Shown here in pieces: positions 20,197 to 27,838 of a DNA stretch of 64,000 bases (positions within the stretch are counted from its first letter, which is position 1; every line of letters starts with the position of its first letter). This DNA comes from Jiella pacifica (lineage in GTDB: Bacteria; Pseudomonadota; Alphaproteobacteria; Rhizobiales; Rhizobiaceae): assembly GCF_010500815.1 (NCBI RefSeq), contig NZ_JAAAMG010000002.1, positions 1-64,000 of the forward strand, read 5' to 3'. The notes below the pieces were generated by a model. That model saw nothing but the letters and a program-made list of their open reading frames with translations. It was not told the origin of the DNA and did not search any database. Both the position numbers and the translations under genes were made by a program.

Positions 20197-20757
20197 ATGA
20201 CCAGGATCCTGCCGACCCTCGCCGCTGCCCTCGCCGCCTCGCTCGCTGTTGCGGGCACGAGCCTGGCGCAGGATGCCGCCACCACGGACACGCCGGCTGC
20301 CGCCCCTCAGGCTGGCGGAGCGGCCGCTGCGCCAGCCGAAGCGGGCGCCCAGCCCGCGGCGGAGCCGAGCGAATTTGCCGCTGCCGTCGAGAAGCTGTCG
20401 CCGCTCGTTCAGGACGTTCAGGTCGTCGGCCCGTGGTCCGAAGGCGACGAGCACGGCGTCTGGCGCACTGTGATGGTGCAACCCGCCGGCGACGATGCCA
20501 AGGCCCACTTCTTCATTCAGCAGCTCGACGCCTCGGGGCACGACGGCCTCGCGGTCCGCTCGACCACCGAGATTCCCGAGATCGCCAAGATGGACGGCCA
20601 GATCGTCGGCTATCGCGCCGACGATCCGAACGAGGCCGAGCCCAACAGTCTGTCGCTGTTCTTCGAGGTCGTGCCGAGCGACGGCGAGATCAGCGAGACC
20701 TACGAGCTGCACTTCATGCCCGGCCAGCCATACATGTTCGGCCCCGCATCCAACTGA
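20197..20757 (+). CDS. Exported hypothetical protein
   Basis: Not recognised as a named family. Residues 1-25 are a clear signal peptide (TRILPTLAAALAASLAVAG, then SLAQ-D as the cleavage site), followed by an Ala/Pro/Gly/Glu-rich linker of about 40 residues. A compact domain of roughly 120 residues then contains VGPWSEGDEHGVWRTVM and ETYELHFMPG. A periplasmic protein is inferred. I chose ATG 20197, with GAGGTG seven bases upstream; a GTG at 20188 overlaps that ribosome binding site. The gene is convergent with the hydrolase gene, with a perfect hairpin between them. Confidence 0.75.
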   Translation: MTRILPTLAAALAASLAVAGTSLAQDAATTDTPAAAPQAGGAAAAPAEAGAQPAAEPSEFAAAVEKLSPLVQDVQVVGPWSEGDEHGVWRTVMVQPAGDDAKAHFFIQQLDASGHDGLAVRSTTEIPEIAKMDGQIVGYRADDPNEAEPNSLSLFFEVVPSDGEISETYELHFMPGQPYMFGPASN

Positions 20758-20771
20758 CCGCCCCAAGCAGG

Positions 20772-20795
20772 AGCGGCACTGAGTACAGTGCCGCT
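20772..20795. terminator. Bidirectional hairpin between convergent genes
   Basis: AGCGGCACTG and CAGTGCCGCT form a perfect ten-base-pair stem with the tetraloop AGTA. There is no T tract on either side. Its place between two convergent stops 54 bases apart suggests transcription termination or mRNA 3'-end protection. Confidence 0.6.
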
Positions 20796-20811
20796 GCGCC
20801 GTTCCGAACGC

Positions 20812-21513
20812 TCAGGCCGCTGCGACCCGCGCCTGAAGCCCCGCCACGGCCGCGTGGGTCTCGCCCGGCGCCTCCAGCGGAACCATGTGTCCGATCTCAT
20901 TGAGCATGACGAGGTCCGCTCCGGGTATCGCCGCGGCCATCTCCTGCGAGCGCTGCGGCGGAATGATCGCGTCGGCCGTCCCCGCCACAACCACCGTCGG
21001 CACGTCGATCCCGGCGAGGACCTCCTGCTGATCCCGTCTCGCGATGATCGCCTCCTGCTGCCGCGCGAAGACGTCGGTGCCGATCTCGCGGGCCATTTCG
21101 AGGTTGAGCCGACGAAGCGCTTCGCCGCCGCCCCGTGGGCCGAAGAGTTTCGGTTCCAGAAGCTTCGCCGCCTCTTCGATCCCCCGCCGCCGCGCCATGT
21201 CGATCAGCCTTAGGCGAACCGCCGTCTGCTCAGGTGCGTCGGCTCTCGCCGACGTTGCGATCAGCGCCAGTCCCGCAACCCGCTCGGGAGCCAGCCGCAG
21301 CAATTCCAGGGCGACGTAGCCTCCCATCGAGTGTCCGCAAAGTAGAAATCGTCCATGTGCCTCGTCGAGCAGCCGCCGCGCCATGGCTTCGATCGTATCG
21401 TCAAGTCTGGTTTCGGCAACGAAGACATCCTTGCCCAAGGCATCGATGAGTGGTCGATAGACGTCGGCGGTCGACAGCAGCCCCGGGACCATCACCATTT
21501 GCGAAATTTTCAT
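20812..21513 (-). CDS. Alpha/beta-fold hydrolase
   Basis: Cytoplasmic serine hydrolase of 233 residues, substrate unknown. The nucleophile elbow is GHSMGGYVALELL at about residue 70; the acid lies in VVAGTADAIIPP and the His in NEIGHMVPLEAP near the C-terminus, the order expected of the alpha/beta hydrolase triad. The fold resembles small esterases and MhpC-like hydrolases. The start was set at the ATG at 21513, giving MKISQMVMVPG; a start at 21549 would add twelve residues without family support. It is divergent from the helicase gene. Confidence 0.88.
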   Translation of the reverse strand: MKISQMVMVPGLLSTADVYRPLIDALGKDVFVAETRLDDTIEAMARRLLDEAHGRFLLCGHSMGGYVALELLRLAPERVAGLALIATSARADAPEQTAVRLRLIDMARRRGIEEAAKLLEPKLFGPRGGGEALRRLNLEMAREIGTDVFARQQEAIIARRDQQEVLAGIDVPTVVVAGTADAIIPPQRSQEMAAAIPGADLVMLNEIGHMVPLEAPGETHAAVAGLQARVAAA

Positions 21514-21660
21514 GAAACTGACCTTCAAAACCCTCTCGAAGCCGCCCATATGTCGGGAAACGGTTGACTCGGTCGACCAGTAGTCCTATCGCCCCTTTGC
21601 AGACGGGCTGCCCCAGCGCGCAGCCGCGACGCTATCTCGTTCCTTAAGAGACTTGCCAGC

Positions 21661-23220
21661 TTGACACTATTCTCTGATCTCGGTCTCAGCGCCAAGGTGC
21701 TGGCGGCTGTCGAAGCCTCCGGCTACACGCAACCGACTCCGATCCAGGAAGAGGCGATCCCGCACGCGCTTGCGCGTCGCGACGTGCTCGGCATCGCCCA
21801 GACCGGCACGGGCAAGACGGCATCCTTCGTCCTGCCCATGTTGACCTTGCTGGAAAAGGGCCGGGCCCGCGCGCGCATGCCGCGTACGCTGATCATCGAG
21901 CCGACCCGCGAACTCGCCGCCCAGGTGGAAGAATCCTTCACCCGCTACGGCAAGGACCAGAAGATCAACGTCGCGCTGCTCATCGGCGGCATGTCCTTCG
22001 GCGACCAGGACAAGAAGATCGACCGGGGCGCCGACGTCCTGATCGCCACGCCTGGCCGTCTGCTCGACCATTTCGAGCGCGGCAAGCTGCTTTTGACCGG
22101 CGTCGAGATCCTCGTCATCGACGAAGCCGACCGGATGCTCGACATGGGCTTCATCCCGGACATCGAGCGGATCTGCAAGCAGCTCCCCTTCACCCGCCAG
22201 ACGCTGTTCTTCTCGGCGACCATGCCGCCGGAGATCACCCGCCTCACCGAGCAGTTCCTGCAGAACCCGGTGCGGGTCGAGGTCGCCAAGCAGGCCTCCG
22301 CCGCGCTGACGGTCACCCAGCGCCTCGTCGCCAGCGGCGGCAAGGAGTGGGACAAGCGCGAGACGCTGCGGAGGCTGCTGCGCGAAGAGGACGAACTCAC
22401 CAACGCGATCATCTTCTGCAATCGCAAGCGCGACGTCGCGACGCTGTTCCGCTCGCTTGACAAGCACGGCTTCTCGGCCGGCGCGTTGCATGGCGACATG
22501 GACCAGCGCGCCCGCACGGCGATGCTGCAGGGCTTCCGCGACAACCAGATCCAGCTGCTCGTCGCCTCCGACGTCGCGGCGCGAGGCCTCGACATTCCGA
22601 AGGTCAGCCACGTCTTCAACTTCGACGTCCCGATCCACGCCGAGGACTACGTGCACCGCATCGGCCGCACTGGCCGGGCCGGCCGTTCGGGCAAGGCGTT
22701 CACGCTGGTGACCAAGTCCGACAAGAAATATCTCGACTCGATCGAGAAGATGCTCGGCTCGGCGATCGAATGGCAGGGCCCCACGACCGCCGAACTGCCG
22801 GCCTCCACCGAGGAAGACGAGCGTCCGAAGCGCCGCAGCGCCACGCGCCGCACGACGACGACGGGCGAGAAGCCCGAGCGTGAGCGCCGCTCGCGGCGGC
22901 CGAAGCCCGAGCCGACGCCCGAAGTCGCCGAGACGGACGACGCCGTGATGGAACGCGCCGAGGCCGGCGAACTCACCGTCCCGGTCGAAGCCATCGCCGA
23001 TCTCCCCGTCGCCGTGGATGTTCCCGTTGCCAAGGAGGTAACGCCTCGTCCGGCGCCGTCGAGCTACAACCGGTCTTCCGCCGGCACGGGGCGCGGCGGC
23101 CGTCCGAAGCGCGGCGCCGAAGGCAACAACAACCGCCAGCGCGGTGACGACGGCGGCCCCCAGCCTGTCGGCTTCGGCGACGACATCCCCGCCTTCATGC
23201 TGATCCAGACCGGAACCTGA
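21661..23220 (+). CDS. DEAD-box RNA helicase (RhlE-like)
   Basis: ATP-dependent RNA helicase of 519 residues, probably acting in ribosome assembly or RNA turnover. The core to about residue 375 has all motifs: Q motif (YTQPTPIQ), motif I AQTGTGKT, Ia PTRELAAQ, II DEAD, III SAT, and VI HRIGRTGRAGR. The remaining 140 residues are a low-complexity tail rich in Arg, Lys, Glu and Pro, then Gly/Arg/Asn (RGGRPKRG, NNNRQRG), probably an RNA-binding disordered region. The start is a TTG at 21661, chosen because the family begins about seven residues before the Q motif region; the ribosome binding site is weak. Confidence 0.9.
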   Translation: MTLFSDLGLSAKVLAAVEASGYTQPTPIQEEAIPHALARRDVLGIAQTGTGKTASFVLPMLTLLEKGRARARMPRTLIIEPTRELAAQVEESFTRYGKDQKINVALLIGGMSFGDQDKKIDRGADVLIATPGRLLDHFERGKLLLTGVEILVIDEADRMLDMGFIPDIERICKQLPFTRQTLFFSATMPPEITRLTEQFLQNPVRVEVAKQASAALTVTQRLVASGGKEWDKRETLRRLLREEDELTNAIIFCNRKRDVATLFRSLDKHGFSAGALHGDMDQRARTAMLQGFRDNQIQLLVASDVAARGLDIPKVSHVFNFDVPIHAEDYVHRIGRTGRAGRSGKAFTLVTKSDKKYLDSIEKMLGSAIEWQGPTTAELPASTEEDERPKRRSATRRTTTTGEKPERERRSRRPKPEPTPEVAETDDAVMERAEAGELTVPVEAIADLPVAVDVPVAKEVTPRPAPSSYNRSSAGTGRGGRPKRGAEGNNNRQRGDDGGPQPVGFGDDIPAFMLIQTGT

Positions 23221-23486
23221 TCGACGAAGCCTCGACAGCCGCGAGTTGCCCGACACGCTGACGCCGAGCGTAGCGGCCTCAAGTCCTCGGATCACAGCGT
23301 TACCGTCTTGGTCCCACCCGGCGAACTCTTGAGGGCGTCGGTATTGGTATTGTCCGCTCAACCACGGATGCCGGAGCCCGATGCAGCGGACCCTGGGGCG
23401 GCCTCGTGGATTGGACGCGTGAAGTTGTTTGGATTCCGAGAGGCGCCAGAGTGTCCCGGTGACTGGGCAACCCGCTGCCGGTATTC

Positions 23487-23948
23487 TCAATCGGCTGTTG
23501 CACCATGCTGCGCGACGGCCTCTTCTATTGCCTTTCGGACCTGCAGTTTGTCGATGATCTCGATGCAATAGAGGACGGGCAGCGTCTGGTCGCTGCCGCT
23601 CTCGGACCGGATGATCGGGATCTCACCTTTTGCCATTTCCCGCTCGACGGATTTGTTGATCCCGGCAAGGCCGTCCAGCTCGATATTGCCGCGCTGGATG
23701 ACAACCGAACCGACGGCATCGCCTTGATTCTCGAGGAACGGCTCGCTTTGCGCCACCAGGCAACTGGCAATGGCGTATTCCTCTGCGTCTCGTCTCGCGG
23801 TGGCGCTGTCCGCCGCAAGTCCTTGGGTGGGGATCGCCAGCACGAAGAGACACGCAAGATAGTTCGTCCAAGCGTGTCCGCGGTCAACTACCCCATTTCC
23901 AGAATTCGCCGCTGCGCGTTTTGACGTCACCGCGGGTCCCGCCAACAT
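23487..23948 (-). CDS. Tai4-like type VI immunity protein, exported
   Basis: Predicted periplasmic protein that would bind and neutralise the amidase encoded just upstream. Of 153 residues the first 46 form a long signal peptide (basic stretch, then YLACLFVLAIPTQGLA-A). The mature part has the spacing of Tai4 proteins: a Cys in ASCLVAQSE, a central helix LAGINKSVEREM, and the C-terminal LYCIEIIDKLQVRKAI with a second Cys. Similarity is by pattern only. The start is uncertain: ATGs at 23948 and 23966 both overlap the end of the upstream gene by 65-83 bases. Downstream, 23221-23486 (266 bases) holds no gene I recognise. Confidence 0.65.
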   Translation of the reverse strand: MLAGPAVTSKRAAANSGNGVVDRGHAWTNYLACLFVLAIPTQGLAADSATARRDAEEYAIASCLVAQSEPFLENQGDAVGSVVIQRGNIELDGLAGINKSVEREMAKGEIPIIRSESGSDQTLPVLYCIEIIDKLQVRKAIEEAVAQHGATAD

Positions 23949-24405
23949 ATGTCGAGTAGTCGTCATGGGTTGGTTCTCGAAATTTGTTCCCATTCCATAA
24001 CGCGATATGGCCGGATGCATCGGCCCAATTCACGTTGAATGCGATGATCCCCATCTGGCCCAGAAACTTGTCGTTGAACGGCAAGGTCACGTCGACGATC
24101 GGATCGCCAAACACTTTGATGAGATATTTACGGAACGATTGAACTCGAAAGATGATCTTCGCTCCATCGCCGGTCGTGATGGTTTGAATACCGAGCGAAG
24201 CCGCGACCGACGGGTTGATCGGCATGCCACCGTTGTTGAAAGCGACGCTGAGCCGACTGGCGCAGGCATTCCCATTCGGGCCGAACCCTGGCGCCTCGAT
24301 GTTCTGCCGAGCCTTCCCTCCGAGCCACGTATAGAGATCTTTCAACGTTGGATGGGCAACGTGATCTGGAAAGGCATTCCAGACACCCATGAAGCTTGGC
24401 CGCAT
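23884..24405 (-). CDS. Tae4-like type VI secretion amidase effector
   Basis: Predicted NlpC/P60-like amidase that cleaves peptidoglycan cross-bridges in rival bacteria. The 173-residue protein has the family layout: MRPSFMGVWNAFP at the N-terminus, catalytic Cys48 in NACASRLSVAFN, the middle FRVQSFRKYLIKVFG and the His of ASGHIALWNG at residue 133. The third catalytic residue is not clear. The start ATG has GGAGAG nine bases upstream. It overlaps the Tai4-like gene, as expected of an effector/immunity pair. No Hcp, VgrG, PAAR or other secretion gene is in the window. One 60-base line inside (24121-24180) is 47% GC against roughly 65% in flanking genes, suggesting transfer. Confidence 0.75.
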   Translation of the reverse strand: MRPSFMGVWNAFPDHVAHPTLKDLYTWLGGKARQNIEAPGFGPNGNACASRLSVAFNNGGMPINPSVAASLGIQTITTGDGAKIIFRVQSFRKYLIKVFGDPIVDVTLPFNDKFLGQMGIIAFNVNWADASGHIALWNGNKFREPTHDDYSTYVGGTRGDVKTRSGEFWKWGS

Positions 24406-24586
24406 GCCAATCTCTCCGGTCGATACCCTGAAACAATACTCGTATAAATTGCAATATAGACGCCGTTCCGACGAAGAGCAATCGCTCTCCGGTCAGGTTT
24501 GCCCGAACCCTTCATTGCTGCATCGGCGATATTCGGGTCGTAGGCAGGATACCGTCCGGTCGAGGAATCGTCGCCCCAATCGCGGT

Positions 24587-25975
24587 TCAGTGGATCGTCA
24601 GGCCTGTGGTCGAATCGCCGATCCGACGAAGCTCGGTCCTCGCCTGCGCGGTCATCTCCGCCTTCAGGTGCACGACGCCGTCCTCGCCGTCCTCGCGTTC
24701 GAGGATGGTGGCGTTGTCGTAGAGCCAGGAAATGAGGTTCATCGCCTCCGGCGCAACGTCGAGCGTGACGCCGGTGAGATGGCCGGCGATGCGCCGCTCG
24801 ATGTCGGTAAGGAGCGCCTGCGTCCCCTCGCCCGTCACCGCCGAGACGAGATGCGCCGAAGCCTGATCGGCAAGGGATGCTCGCGCCCCCGTCATACGGT
24901 GCAGCGTGTCCTCGTCGAGCCGGTCGATCTTGTTCCAGACCTCGACGACATGCTCGGCGTCCTCGGTGTCGACGTCGAGATCGCGCAGGATCCGGCGCAC
25001 GTCCTCGGCCTGTGCCAGCGTGTCGGGATCGGACACGTCGCGCACATGCAGGATCAGGTCGGCTTCCAACACCTCTTCCAGCGTCGCCCGGAAGGCGGCG
25101 ACGAGATGGGTCGGCAGATCCGAGACGAAGCCGACCGTGTCGGAAAACAAAATCTCGGTGCCGTGTGGCAGGACGGTCTTGCGCAGCGTCGGATCGAGGG
25201 TCGCGAAGAGCAGATCGCGGGCCATGACATCGGCGCCGGTCAGAAGGTTGAACAGCGTCGACTTTCCGGCATTGGTGTAGCCGACCAGGGCGACGATCGG
25301 ATGGGGGCGCTTGCGGCGCTTCTCCCGGTGTAGCTGCCGGGTGCGACGGACCTGGTCGAGTTCTTTCTCGAGCCGCTTGATCTTTTCCTGCAGCTGCCGG
25401 CGATCTGCCTCGATCTGGGTTTCGCCCGGACCGCCCATGAAGCCGGCACCGCCGCGCTGGCGCTCGAGATGGGTCCAGGACCTCACGAGCCGGCCACGCT
25501 GGTAGTTCAGATGGGCCAATTCCACCTGCAGCCGGCCTTCCTTGGTGCGCGCCCGCCGGCCGAAGATTTCCAGGATGAGCCCGGTGCGATCGAGCACCTT
25601 GGTGTCGAGCTCCTTCTCCAGATTGCGTTGCTGAACCGGCGTCAGCGGATGGTCGACGATGACGAGGCCAACGGCCTCCGCCGCGACGAGCCCCTTCATC
25701 TCCTCGACCTTGCCGCTGCCGAGCAGCGTGGCTGGCTGCGGCTTCTGCCCTGTGATGATGGCACTCGTCACGATGTCGAGGTCGATCGCCGCCGCCAGCC
25801 CGACGGCCTCGGCGAGACGCGCCTCGTCGCTTCGACGCACGGCCGCCAGGCCCGGCGTTCCGCGGCCGTCGGCTTCCGTCCGCTGCTTGAAGACCGGAAC
25901 GAAGACGGCGGCGCGCGTCGCCACCTTTTCGTGCTCGATCGGCCCGCGCGGCCCTTTATCCTGAAACTCCGCCAA
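24587..25975 (-). CDS. hflX: GTPase HflX
   Basis: Ribosome-associated GTPase that rescues stalled or heat-damaged ribosomes. The 462-residue protein has the N-terminal HflX domain (DHPLTPVQQRNLEKEL, a FGRRARTKEGRLQVELAHL helix, GGPGETQIEADRR), then the G domain with G1 VGYTNAGKSTLF, G3 DTVGFVSDLP and G4 NKID. Its ATG follows the hfq stop with no gap, the conserved hfq-hflX arrangement. A Leu/Arg-rich coiled helix with LEKELDQVRRTRQLHREKR precedes the G domain. The 181-base downstream gap to the Tae4-like gene is A/T-rich. Confidence 0.95.
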   Translation of the reverse strand: MAEFQDKGPRGPIEHEKVATRAAVFVPVFKQRTEADGRGTPGLAAVRRSDEARLAEAVGLAAAIDLDIVTSAIITGQKPQPATLLGSGKVEEMKGLVAAEAVGLVIVDHPLTPVQQRNLEKELDTKVLDRTGLILEIFGRRARTKEGRLQVELAHLNYQRGRLVRSWTHLERQRGGAGFMGGPGETQIEADRRQLQEKIKRLEKELDQVRRTRQLHREKRRKRPHPIVALVGYTNAGKSTLFNLLTGADVMARDLLFATLDPTLRKTVLPHGTEILFSDTVGFVSDLPTHLVAAFRATLEEVLEADLILHVRDVSDPDTLAQAEDVRRILRDLDVDTEDAEHVVEVWNKIDRLDEDTLHRMTGARASLADQASAHLVSAVTGEGTQALLTDIERRIAGHLTGVTLDVAPEAMNLISWLYDNATILEREDGEDGVVHLKAEMTAQARTELRRIGDSTTGLTIH

Positions 25976-26224
25976 TCAGGCCTTCCCGCTTTCGTCGACG
26001 CCCTCGTACATCTGTACCGGTTGCGATGGCATGATGGTGGAGATCGCATGCTTGTAGACGAGCTGCGAATGACCGTCCCGGCGCAAGAGGACGCAGAAAT
26101 TGTCGAACGATGTCACGACGCCGGTCAGCTTGACGCCATTGACCAGAAAAATCGTCAGTGAAATCTTTTGCTTGCGAACCGTGTTGAGAAACAGGTCCTG
26201 AAGGTGTTGGGTCCGCTCTGGCAT
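25976..26224 (-). CDS. hfq: RNA chaperone Hfq
   Basis: Hexameric Sm-like protein that pairs small RNAs with target mRNAs. The 82-residue sequence is complete: [22 protein letters not shown] (Sm1 region, including the QDLFLN distal/proximal face residues) and the Sm2 motif [12 protein letters not shown]. The short acidic tail after VQMYEG is typical of alphaproteobacterial Hfq. It is the first gene of the hfq-hflX pair; the 182 bases upstream, after trkA, should contain its promoter. Confidence 0.97.
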   Translation of the reverse strand: MPERTQHLQDLFLNTVRKQKISLTIFLVNGVKLTGVVTSFDNFCVLLRRDGHSQLVYKHAISTIMPSQPVQMYEGVDESGKA

Positions 26225-26272
26225 GCAGAAATGTCCTTTTTTGATTTGTGCTGCAGCCTGGTTGATGACGAA

Positions 26273-26290
26273 CGCGGCCGGTCGGCCGCG
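26273..26290. terminator. Hairpin between trkA and hfq
   Basis: CGCGGCC and GGCCGCG form a seven-base-pair all-GC stem with loop GGTC. It lies downstream of trkA on the minus strand and upstream of hfq. No T run follows, so intrinsic termination is only possible, not clear. Confidence 0.4.
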
Positions 26291-26406
26291 AGCGTTATTC
26301 CATTGATACCGCAGGAGCGAACGAGTTCGAAGCCCCGGTCGATGCGAATCGTGACGAGATTTCGCGCCTGCTCACGAGAGTGGCATGCGGCGTGGTAAGT
26401 CACACG

Positions 26407-27783
26407 TCAAAAGAACTCCAGGCTGACCCGGAACATCTGCTCGACGTGGCGCACGGCGGCGGCGGCGGCGAAGATCACCACCCTGTCCTTGGCGCGGATT
26501 TTCGTCTGGCCCGTCGGTTTGACGTAGATGCCGTTTCTTAAGATCGCCCCGATCCGCAAATTGTCGGGCAGATCGAGGTCGCGCAGCGCCTCGCCCACCA
26601 GCGGCGAGGTCTCCAGCGCCTCGGCCTCGATCACCTCGGCGACGCCGTTCTGGATCGAATGGACCGCCCGGATGCGCCCGCGCCGCACGTGCTGCAGGAC
26701 GCGAGAGATCGTCACCGAGCGCGGATTGATGAAGGCGTCGATGCCGAGCATCCGGGTGAAGCCCTGGTAGTCGGCATTGTTGAGGAGCGCCAGATTGCCC
26801 TTGCAGCCGAGGCGCTTGGCCATGACGCTCGACAGGATGTTGACCTTATCGTCGTTGGTGAGCGCGACGAGCAGGTCGCTCGTGCCGATGTCGGCTTCCT
26901 TGAGGATCGCCTGGTCGAGGCCGCTTCCATGCAGCACGATCGTGCGCTTCAGCCCGTCGGCGATCGTCACGGCACGGTCGTGATTGTCCTCGACGACGCG
27001 AATCCGAGCGCCGTAATTGCGCTTCTCGATCTGCTTGGCGACGTAGTGGCCGATATTGCCGCCGCCGACGATGACGATGCGGCCCGCTTCCGGCTCCTCA
27101 TGGCCGAACAGTCCGAGGGCGCGGCGCACGTGCGTCTTCTCGGCGACCACATAGGCGACGTCGCCCGGGACCATGTGATCGTTGGAGCCGGGGATGAAGA
27201 GCCGGTCGCCCCGCCAGATGCCGACGACCGTGGCGTTGAGGTCGGGAAACAGGTCGGTCAGCTGGTCGAGCGGCGTGTTGACGACCGGACAGTCCTCCGC
27301 GCACTCGATCGCCACCATGGCGATGTGATCGTCGGCAAAGCGCACCGCATCCATCGCCCCCGGCAGGGCGATGCGCCGCAGGACCATCTCGCCGACCTCG
27401 ATCTCCGGCGAGATGATCACGTCGATCGGCATGTTCTCGGTGGAGAACAGATCCTGCCAATGCGGCCGCAGATAGCTCTGGGAGCGGATGCGGGCGATCT
27501 TGGTCGGCACGTTGAACAGGGAGTGGGCCACCTGGCAGGCGACCATGTTGACCTCATCGTGCAGCGTCACGGCGATGATCATATCGGCCTGCTCGGCCCC
27601 CGCCTCGGCGAGGACGTCCGGGTGAGCGCCGTGTCCGACGAAGCCCCTGGCGTCGAGATTGTCGCGGATCGCCTGGACGAGGGTGCGCGAGGTGTCGATC
27701 ACCGAGACGTCGTTGCGCTCGGAGGCGAGCCGTTCGGCGATGCCGTAGCCCACCTGCCCCGCGCCGCAGATCACCACCTTCAT
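26407..27783 (-). CDS. trkA: Trk system potassium uptake regulator TrkA
   Basis: Peripheral membrane NAD(H)-binding subunit that gates Trk K+ channels. The 458 residues comprise two tandem RCK modules: an N-terminal Rossmann motif (ICGAGQVGYGIAERLA, residues 4-19) with its C-terminal TrkA-C domain, and a second (VIVGGGNIGHYVAKQIE, near residue 235) with another TrkA-C domain ending in DRVVIFA. Length is the usual one for the duplicated form. It follows ntrX by 55 bases on the same strand, the conserved ntrYX-trkA-hfq order. Confidence 0.95.
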   Translation of the reverse strand: MKVVICGAGQVGYGIAERLASERNDVSVIDTSRTLVQAIRDNLDARGFVGHGAHPDVLAEAGAEQADMIIAVTLHDEVNMVACQVAHSLFNVPTKIARIRSQSYLRPHWQDLFSTENMPIDVIISPEIEVGEMVLRRIALPGAMDAVRFADDHIAMVAIECAEDCPVVNTPLDQLTDLFPDLNATVVGIWRGDRLFIPGSNDHMVPGDVAYVVAEKTHVRRALGLFGHEEPEAGRIVIVGGGNIGHYVAKQIEKRNYGARIRVVEDNHDRAVTIADGLKRTIVLHGSGLDQAILKEADIGTSDLLVALTNDDKVNILSSVMAKRLGCKGNLALLNNADYQGFTRMLGIDAFINPRSVTISRVLQHVRRGRIRAVHSIQNGVAEVIEAEALETSPLVGEALRDLDLPDNLRIGAILRNGIYVKPTGQTKIRAKDRVVIFAAAAAVRHVEQMFRVSLEFF

Positions 27784-27838
27784 GTCGGCCGCTCCATCGC
27801 CATCCGATTCTGCGGCGCAGCCATAGCGTATCGGGGCA

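Noticed and set aside
21667-23568. 633-codon minus-strand frame opposite the DEAD-box helicase
   Set aside because: No motif and exactly opposite a conserved helicase. Only its last part, upstream of 23221, lies in gene-free DNA and could be a remnant, but nothing is recognisable.
23505-23924. 139-codon plus-strand frame opposite the Tai4-like gene
   Set aside because: No family match, no signal and no ribosome binding site; the minus-strand frame has a signal peptide and an effector partner.
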